A stretch of DNA of 64,000 nucleotides from positions 47,901,129 through 47,965,128 of the forward strand of contig NC_087066.1 of assembly GCF_963678635.1 (NCBI RefSeq). The letters are read 5' to 3'. This DNA comes from Symsagittifera roscoffensis (lineage: Eukaryota; Xenacoelomorpha; Acoela; Convolutidae). Position 1 is the first letter of the stretch. Every line of letters begins with the position of its first letter. This document shows, piece by piece, positions 63,401-64,000 of this stretch. The notes beneath the pieces are model-generated. The model had not been told where the DNA came from. It did not search any database and was given only the letters and a program-made list of their open reading frames with translations. Made by a program: the position numbers and the translations under genes.

Positions 63401-63906
63401 AAGCTGTTCTCCACCCTCCGGAACTCATCTGTGGTCTGGTCCAGAAGCCGGAAAGCAGTGAAGTTCAGCTCACCCTCCAAGAATGAACGGAGGTCGAAAT
63501 CGGCAGAGTGCTGGAAAATATACCCCATAAAAAAGAACTTAACGAACACCTTGAAATTCAGCAATAAAACCGAAAACTCTTTTTGTTGTCTAGGGCAGAC
63601 CAGAAAATGAATATTTTCACAACTAATGGGGTTATTAATATAGCCAGTAGTCGCATTCCCGTTTACTGCCAATTGAAGTTCCGTTATGTCCTCGAAACCC
63701 AGACAATCTGGATTTTCTTTGACTGAAGAAGCTTTAAATTTTTGGGCTGAACTGGCTAAACTTCTTACGAACTGAATGTGTAAGGGTCGTCCTCATTAGC
63801 AAAAAGCATTATATTCTTAATTCTAAAATAAGTCTTGATCAAAAAGACTTACGAAGTTGTTGAAGATGTAATGATATTTGGAGGACAAAATCTGCATCTT
63901 TTGCAT
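27231..63906 (-). CDS. Ionotropic glutamate receptor, kainate/AMPA type (14 exons, 5' end outside window)
   Basis: A glutamate-gated cation channel subunit of the plasma membrane. I joined 14 exons (63853-63906, 63328-63510, 62589-62741, 55258-55368, 51671-51778, 49950-50171, 39642-39834, 38298-38474, 37759-37931, 31813-32029, 31012-31137, 29009-29145, 27899-28378, 27231-27419). All have AG/GT borders and agreeing phases, and together they give 840 residues plus a stop. Visible parts in order: second half of the amino-terminal domain, S1 with P-L-T and an Arg five residues later (amino-acid binding), M1, a pore loop with M-Q-Q-G, M3 with the hallmark [10 protein letters not shown]2 with M-E-S-T carrying the ligand-binding Glu, M4, and a long tail ending T-D-V. 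The C-N-L-T-Q segment and the pore M-Q-Q-G-S-E resemble kainate subunits most. The first exons (signal peptide, first ATD lobe) lie beyond 64 kb. The subtype is inferred from remembered family motifs. Confidence 0.93.
27420..27898 (-). other. Intron between receptor exons 13 and 14, with G/C-rich tract
   Basis: A 479-base intron. At 27831-27871 the plus strand is a near-pure run of G4-6 blocks separated by single A residues; the transcript carries the C-rich complement starting 27 bases after the donor. Confidence 0.75.
27899..28378 (-). CDS. Glutamate receptor exon 13 of window (cytoplasmic tail)
   Basis: 160 codons, phase 0-0, acceptor TTTTTGTTTTAG, donor CAA|GTAAGA. It begins T-T-F-C-N-E-M, like the S-F-C-x-x-M start of kainate tails, and then becomes a polar, Ser-rich, low-complexity tail. 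The coding sequence is clearly less AT-rich than its surroundings. The opposite strand is also open for long stretches, but it lacks family similarity and splice support. Confidence 0.88.
29009..29145 (-). CDS. Glutamate receptor exon 12 of window (M4)
   Basis: 137 bases, entering in phase 1 and leaving in phase 0 (AGG|GTTAGT). It encodes [12 protein letters not shown] and the M4 helix through [11 protein letters not shown], typical of the last membrane segment in this family. Confidence 0.94.
29146..31011 (-). other. Intron between receptor exons 11 and 12
   Basis: 1.87 kb. Holds the fragment at 29330-29430, a stretch near 30190-30250 related to the element at 50232-50451 (GTGGAGATTCTCTAGTAGATCC), and a 23-bp tandem duplication (TGATCTATATTGTTCCAA twice) at 30640-30690. 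No gene seen. Confidence 0.6.
29330..29430 (+). mobile_element. Fragment of the CAGGGGCGG family
   Basis: Shares GACCGACCCTGAAAATTTT and GGCGCCAATATATTG with the fuller copies; both ends are missing. Confidence 0.45.
31012..31137 (-). CDS. Glutamate receptor exon 11 of window (S2 end)
   Basis: 126 bases, phase 1-1, acceptor GTGTCTCTTAG, donor GAG|GTGAGT. It joins exon 10 to read [11 protein letters not shown], then A-I-L-Q-L-Q-D-E-G and K-K-K-W-W, standard S2 landmarks. Confidence 0.95.
31322..31801. mobile_element. 480-bp MITE with CAGTGGCGTGC-type ends
   Basis: Starts CAGTGGCGTGCGCAGA and ends TCTGCACGCTACTG, inverted versions of each other. Inside are a long G run, the GGCGCC core shared with the CAGGGGCGG family, and a 20-bp minisatellite. 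The right end lies 11 bases inside the intron, close to the donor of receptor exon 10. Confidence 0.72.
31638..31732 (+). repeat. 20-bp minisatellite, five copies
   Basis: GGGGGACCCTTTGGAAAAAG in tandem, five copies, with one substitution (TTTGT) in the fourth. Confidence 0.9.
31813..32029 (-). CDS. Glutamate receptor exon 10 of window (S2)
   Basis: 217 bases, entering in phase 0 and leaving in phase 1 (AAAAG|GTCACT). It contains the M-F-Q-F-M and G-I-E-R-V-Q segments, D-Y-A-F-F-M-E-S-T with the Glu that holds the ligand amino group, and C-N-L-T-Q-V-G, a kainate-like signature. A transposon-like repeat ends 11 bases inside the following intron. Confidence 0.95.
32030..33160 (-). other. Intron sequence upstream of receptor exon 10
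   Basis: AT-rich, no gene or clear repeat recognised before the MULE relic begins near 33166. Confidence 0.5.
33289..33350 (+). ncRNA. Weak tRNA-like sequence (A and B boxes)
   Basis: TAGCCGAAAGG resembles an A box and GTGGGTTCGAAC a B box 40 bases on. Arms do not fold convincingly. It lies near the left end of the MULE relic and is likely a degraded tRNA-like fragment. Confidence 0.25.
33773..33861 (+). pseudogene. Possible 5' exon of the MULE transposase
   Basis: ATG in good context (GTGAAAATGG), 29 codons ending at E-I-S-M-E with a donor-like GTATTT. It lies inside the element upstream of the transposase blocks. Function is inferred from position only. Confidence 0.35.
34150..34800 (+). 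pseudogene. MULE transposase relic
   Basis: The open part reads [23 protein letters not shown], the first conserved block of MULE transposases. A shifted frame then gives [12 protein letters not shown] and F-P-K-T-E-I-R, the D-x-E block with the Asp position altered. Later, F-P-P-K-M-W and R-T-N-N-F-C-E match the C-terminal T-N-N-x-x-E block. Frameshifts and stops between the blocks make it non-functional. Confidence 0.78.
36960..37470 (+). mobile_element. Dispersed 0.5-kb repeat, copy 1
   Basis: Starts AAGGATAGCCGGTTACTGTG and ends in AATACAAAGTTCCTCCCCA plus a TTTCAATG stretch. The same beginning and end recur in order at 45180-45745. The GTTCCGACC motif links it to the 1.1-kb element family. 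Confidence 0.72.
37759..37931 (-). CDS. Glutamate receptor exon 9 of window (M3, start of S2)
   Basis: 173 bases, entering in phase 1 (CATCTGCAG acceptor) and leaving in phase 0. It carries the gating motif [12 protein letters not shown] after F-T-L-I-I-F-C, then the start of S2 with K-Y-G-T-L and an unusual run of five serines where GluA2 has D-S-G-S-T. Confidence 0.95.
38298..38474 (-). CDS. Glutamate receptor exon 8 of window (M1 end, pore loop)
   Basis: 177 bases, phase 1-1, acceptor TTTATTTAG, donor GTGAGT. It completes M1 (A-M-S-F-V-L-F-V-L) and encodes the re-entrant pore loop [16 protein letters not shown]. The Q/R-site codon is CAG at 38347-38349, so the genome specifies Gln. Confidence 0.95.
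38760..39240. mobile_element. Diverged member of the CAGGGGCGG family
   Basis: Contains AGCGGATCTAGGATTTTTTG, GGTCGACTTTTAAGGTCG and GGCGCTC motifs in inverted order relative to other copies. Ends are not clear. Confidence 0.45.
39642..39834 (-). CDS. Glutamate receptor exon 7 of window (S1 end and M1)
   Basis: 193 bases, entering in phase 0 and leaving in phase 1 (GTCAGT donor). It starts [10 protein letters not shown], with the ligand-binding Pro, Thr and the Arg five residues on, then D-F-S-T-P-Y-M-x-L-G-I-S-I-L and the start of the M1 helix ([10 protein letters not shown]). Confidence 0.95.
40089..40298. mobile_element. MITE with 8-bp target duplication AAATAATA
   Basis: AAATAATA at 40089-40096 and again at 40291-40298 flank a 194-bp element whose ends are inverted repeats, each holding two copies of an 18-bp unit (GGCGACAATTCGTAACA). 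An 8-bp duplication suits hAT-type elements. Similar CGACAATT/TTGTCGCCTCACG sequence occurs near 49480-49530. Confidence 0.78.
40929..41336. mobile_element. MITE with CAGGGGCGG ends (complete, 408 bp)
   Basis: Starts CAGGGGCGGATTTAGG and ends CCCATACCCGACCCTG. It holds the GGCGCCAATATACAC core. No clear target duplication is left. This is about 0.5 kb downstream of the PDZ scaffold stop. Confidence 0.7.
41875..45056 (-). CDS. PDZ scaffold exon 2 (all seven PDZ domains)
   Basis: A single 3182-base exon ending in TGA at 41875-41877. The frame is also open from 45120, but the segment 45057-45120 lies upstream of a good acceptor and is read here as intron. Linkers between PDZ4/5, 5/6 and 6/7 are long, acidic and Ser/Pro-rich. 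Strand-specific coding over 1059 codons without a stop in AT-rich DNA shows it is under selection. Confidence 0.95.
41875..46078 (-). CDS. L27 plus seven-PDZ scaffold protein, PATJ/MPDZ-like (two exons)
   Basis: A cytoplasmic scaffold of the kind that links polarity or membrane proteins. Exon 1 (45817-46078) ends in phase 1 (AAAG|GTAAAT). Exon 2 (41875-45056) begins after a TCTTGTTTAG acceptor and rejoins in frame, giving 1147 residues. Order: an L27-like helix bundle at about 30-87 (L-L-R-D-P-L-F motif), then PDZ domains near 158-238, 254-333, 348-431, 469-566, 635-719, 838-923 and 1044-1131. Their carboxylate loops read SLGF, GLGF, GMGL, GWGF, DLGL, VIGL and PLGL. The lead into PDZ4 (K-L-G-P-D-F-E-I-V) and the end of PDZ7 (M-F-I-V-Q-S) are typical of MPDZ/PATJ. 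Start: the first in-frame ATG is 46076-46078, but the frame stays open upstream with an acceptor-like site near 46185, so a 5' exon is possible. The gene lies wholly inside a receptor intron, on the same strand. Confidence 0.92.
45180..45745 (+). mobile_element. Dispersed 0.5-kb repeat, copy 2, filling the PDZ gene intron
   Basis: Direct repeat of 36960-37470 (AGGATAGCCGGTGAATGTGC at the start, ATACAAAGTTCCTCCCCATT at the end). It occupies about three quarters of the 760-base intron between the two exons of the PDZ scaffold gene. Confidence 0.72.
45817..46078 (-). CDS. PDZ scaffold exon 1 (L27-like domain)
   Basis: 87 codons plus one base. After a Ser/Pro-rich start comes an amphipathic helical segment with [12 protein letters not shown], then [14 protein letters not shown]. 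This matches the second helix of L27 domains at the N-terminus of PATJ and MPDZ, which bind PALS1-type partners. The joined codon becomes Asp, giving L-A-K-D-L-N-K. Confidence 0.82.
46115..48870. other. Flank between the PDZ scaffold and the small plus-strand candidate
   Basis: AT-rich. Presumably holds the PDZ gene promoter and possibly a 5' exon, but I cannot point to a TATA box or initiator. A tRNA-like B box (GGTGGTTCGAGACTC, minus strand) is at 46726-46740 without a convincing A box. Confidence 0.4.
48900..49323 (+). CDS. Possible small plus-strand gene with poly(A) signal (hypothetical)
   Basis: Two adjacent open frames inside the same receptor intron. The first runs from an ATG at 48900-48902 (purine at -3, G at +4) to a stop at 49131-49133: 77 residues, basic, coding-like in composition, no domain I recognise. 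The second ends at TAA 49321-49323 and contains a good acceptor (TTTCATTTCAG at about 49212-49222), followed by a hydrophobic then basic stretch (G-Y-K-R-Y-Y-K-K-C). An exact AATAAA follows at 49413-49418. I could not find a donor that joins the two frames, so this may be a real two-exon gene, one short ORF, or chance. Confidence 0.3.
49413..49418 (+). terminator. AATAAA polyadenylation signal (plus strand)
   Basis: An exact AATAAA 90 bases after the TAA at 49321-49323. In AT-rich DNA the hexamer is common by chance; its position relative to the small candidate gene is the only support. Confidence 0.3.
49950..50171 (-). CDS. Glutamate receptor exon 6 of window (S1)
   Basis: 74 codons, phase 0-0, acceptor TTCGTTTTTTAG, donor GGGGG|GTAAGT. 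It starts Q-P-P-F and includes F-E-G-Y-C-V-D-L-L and W-N-G-M-V-G-E-L, canonical S1 landmarks of non-NMDA receptors. The 10.1-kb intron that follows hosts the PDZ scaffold gene. Confidence 0.93.
50232..50451. mobile_element. 220-bp MITE with 8-bp target duplication
   Basis: GGATCTACCTAACAATCTCC at the left and its inverted partner GGAGATTGCTAAGTAGATCC at the right, flanked by TTACTATG and TTACTATA (7 of 8 matching). A run of about 19 G lies at 50406-50424. It is 60 bases upstream of receptor exon 6 (in the intron before it). Confidence 0.82.
51671..51778 (-). CDS. Glutamate receptor exon 5 of window (ATD-S1 linker)
   Basis: 36 codons, phase 0-0, acceptor TTTTGTTTTAG and donor GTACGT. It starts V-G-N-W, the usual I-G-x-W after the ATD, has several N-glycosylation sequons (NWS, NGT, NIT, NRT), and ends R-V-T-T-I-I, the first strand of the ligand-binding domain. 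Confidence 0.87.
51779..53470 (-). other. Intron between receptor exons 4 and 5, first part
   Basis: AT-rich. A short piece at 52720-52800 (GGGACGTCCAACTCCTTAGAG) resembles a stretch inside the diverged member at 38760-39240. No gene seen. Confidence 0.45.
53478..53700 (-). mobile_element. tRNA-like head with body, possible SINE
   Basis: The minus strand has TGTCCGAGTGTTGAAC (A box of the Ser/Leu tRNA kind) at 53680-53697 and a perfect B-arm GGGTTCGACTCCC at 53641-53653, then a body of about 150 bases ending in a run of A. A 14-bp inverted repeat (TTTCTGATGAGAAAC) lies in the body. It does not fold as an intact tRNA. Confidence 0.5.
54015..54255 (+). repeat. Tandem dimer of a 120-bp repeat
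   Basis: TTCCGACTGCTCTGAGCTCAG and the following bases occur twice in a row, each followed by a Lys-codon-like AAAATTCAAAAA stretch and AAGCGATTGAAA. The motif links to the GTTCCGAC repeat family elsewhere in the window. Confidence 0.65.
54390..54682 (+). mobile_element. CAGGGGCGG family member (5' truncated)
   Basis: Has the GGCGCCAATCTATTC core and ends CCTAAATCCGCGCCTG. Confidence 0.65.
55258..55368 (-). CDS. Glutamate receptor exon 4 of window (ATD end)
   Basis: 37 codons, phase 0-0, acceptor TTTGTTCTTTAG and donor GTAAGA. It contains G-L-T-G-P-L, the conserved G-L-T-G-x-(I/L) motif near the end of the amino-terminal domain. A longer minus-strand open frame overlaps the same bases in a different frame and is not the coding one. 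Confidence 0.85.
55545..55563 (+). repeat. TTA microsatellite
   Basis: About six TTA/ATT units. Confidence 0.85.
56389..56410 (+). repeat. TA microsatellite
   Basis: About ten TA units, immediately upstream of the element starting at 56414. Confidence 0.85.
56414..56821 (+). mobile_element. CAGGGGCGG family member running to the gap
   Basis: Starts CAGGGGCGGATTTTAGG after a TA repeat and ends at CCTAGATCCG, where the N run begins, so the last bases are lost in the gap. Carries long G runs. Confidence 0.75.
56822..57021. other. Assembly gap (200 N)
   Basis: Exactly 200 N, a conventional placeholder length, so the true size is unknown. It lies inside the 7.2-kb intron between receptor exons 3 and 4 and is bordered by two repeats. 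Confidence 0.98.
57022..58085 (+). repeat. Tandem array of about 230-bp units
   Basis: GCTCCTACTCAAAGTCGAA recurs near 57195, 57430, 57662, 57888 and 58050, and GGCACGCTACTG-like boundaries near 57043, 57251, 57483 and 57717. Four to five diverged units. The array starts at the gap, so its true length is unknown. Confidence 0.8.
58780..59050. repeat. Short degenerate repeats with TAGTCGCGATAGTCTG
   Basis: The motif AGTCGCGAT followed by a T-C-T-G stretch recurs about five times at irregular spacing of 30-45 bases. Confidence 0.45.
59093..59511 (+). mobile_element. CAGGGGCGG family member
   Basis: Starts AGGCGGATTTAGGGGG, has the GGCGCCAATCTATGC core and ends CCTAGATCTGCAG. Ends are mutated relative to the 40929-41336 copy. 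Confidence 0.65.
59512..61850 (-). other. Intron sequence without recognised feature
   Basis: AT-rich stretch within the receptor intron before exon 3. I see no gene, no transposon end and no tandem repeat here. Confidence 0.45.
61890..62215. repeat. Foldback-like repeat with TTGCAAGTTGTTG units
   Basis: TTGCAAGTTGTTG recurs three times at 62157-62200, and opposite-sense ATTCGCAACAG/ACTCGCAATAA lies at 61910-61960. It is reminiscent of the element at 40097-40290 but too diverged to pair confidently. Confidence 0.4.
62457..62472 (+). repeat. Poly-G run
   Basis: About 16 consecutive G, in the intron 117 bases beyond the donor of receptor exon 3. Confidence 0.85.
62589..62741 (-). CDS. Glutamate receptor exon 3 of window (ATD)
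   Basis: 51 codons, phase 0-0, acceptor TTTGTTTCAG and donor GTAAGT. It reads through F-A-L-I-L-D-S-M and then [10 protein letters not shown], the conserved Cys and following Trp region of the second ATD lobe. Confidence 0.88.
63328..63510 (-). CDS. Glutamate receptor exon 2 of window (ATD)
   Basis: 61 codons, phase 0-0. The acceptor follows a TTTTCCAG tract and the donor is GTTAGT. The reading contains [10 protein letters not shown], equivalent to the N-M-T-G-F-R-I-L segment of kainate receptor amino-terminal domains. The open frame extends past both splice sites, so the listed borders rest on the splice signals and on phase agreement with neighbours. Confidence 0.87.
63853..63906 (-). CDS. 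Glutamate receptor exon 1 of window (ATD, 18 codons)
   Basis: A micro-exon of 54 bases, phase 0 at both ends, with a pyrimidine-rich acceptor and a GTAAGT donor. It reads through K-Y-H-Y-I-F-N-N-F, matching the Y-H-Y-I-F strand of kainate receptor amino-terminal domains. It is too short to appear as an open frame of its own and was found by splice sites and by family position. Confidence 0.85.
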
Positions 63907-64000
63907 CTGAAACACGAAAAAAAACTAAGAATTTATCAAGAGTTCCCAAAATTTTCTGGATAATGAACGCTGCTGAAATTATTCGTTAAAATTGATAATA

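Overview
The window is animal nuclear DNA: strongly AT-rich, intron-containing, dense with transposon relics, and holding one 200-base assembly gap (56822-57021). Nothing in it is bacterial. The coding content is neuronal or epithelial: an ionotropic glutamate receptor of the kainate/AMPA type and a multi-PDZ scaffold of the PATJ/MPDZ type. The many short, decayed mobile elements in introns suggest an invertebrate genome; I cannot name the species.

Host gene. From 63.9 kb down to 27.2 kb on the minus strand I assemble 14 exons of one glutamate receptor gene. Every intron phase agrees and together they read 840 residues without a break: the second half of the amino-terminal domain, S1, M1, the pore loop, M3, S2, M4 and a roughly 220-residue cytoplasmic tail that ends in a class I PDZ ligand (T-D-V). 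The 5' exons lie beyond 64 kb.

Nested gene. Inside the 10.1-kb intron between receptor exons 6 and 7, on the same strand, is a two-exon gene (46.1-41.9 kb) for an L27 plus seven-PDZ scaffold. All seven PDZ domains sit in one 3.18-kb exon. A small, uncertain plus-strand gene with a polyadenylation signal lies in the same intron (48.9-49.4 kb).

3' flank (1-27 kb). I see no convincing host gene. From 6.7 to 17.9 kb there is a decayed non-LTR retrotransposon, a large duplicated block (7.64-11.23 kb and 13.52-17.85 kb) whose two copies carry different insertions, a tRNA-derived SINE, a 727-bp foldback element and a perfect 55-bp-arm palindrome. From 18.1 to 26.15 kb runs a tandem array of about seven diverged units of about 1.15 kb, headed by an inverted unit.

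Intronic elements include a MULE (Mutator-like) transposon relic at 33.2-35.2 kb, a family with CAGGGGCGG termini, two small elements with visible 8-bp (or 7-of-8) target duplications, a 20-bp minisatellite, a 230-bp tandem array and two related 0.5-kb repeats, one of which fills the intron of the PDZ gene. Functionally the clearest theme is a receptor with a PDZ-binding tail hosting a PDZ scaffold gene in one of its own introns.
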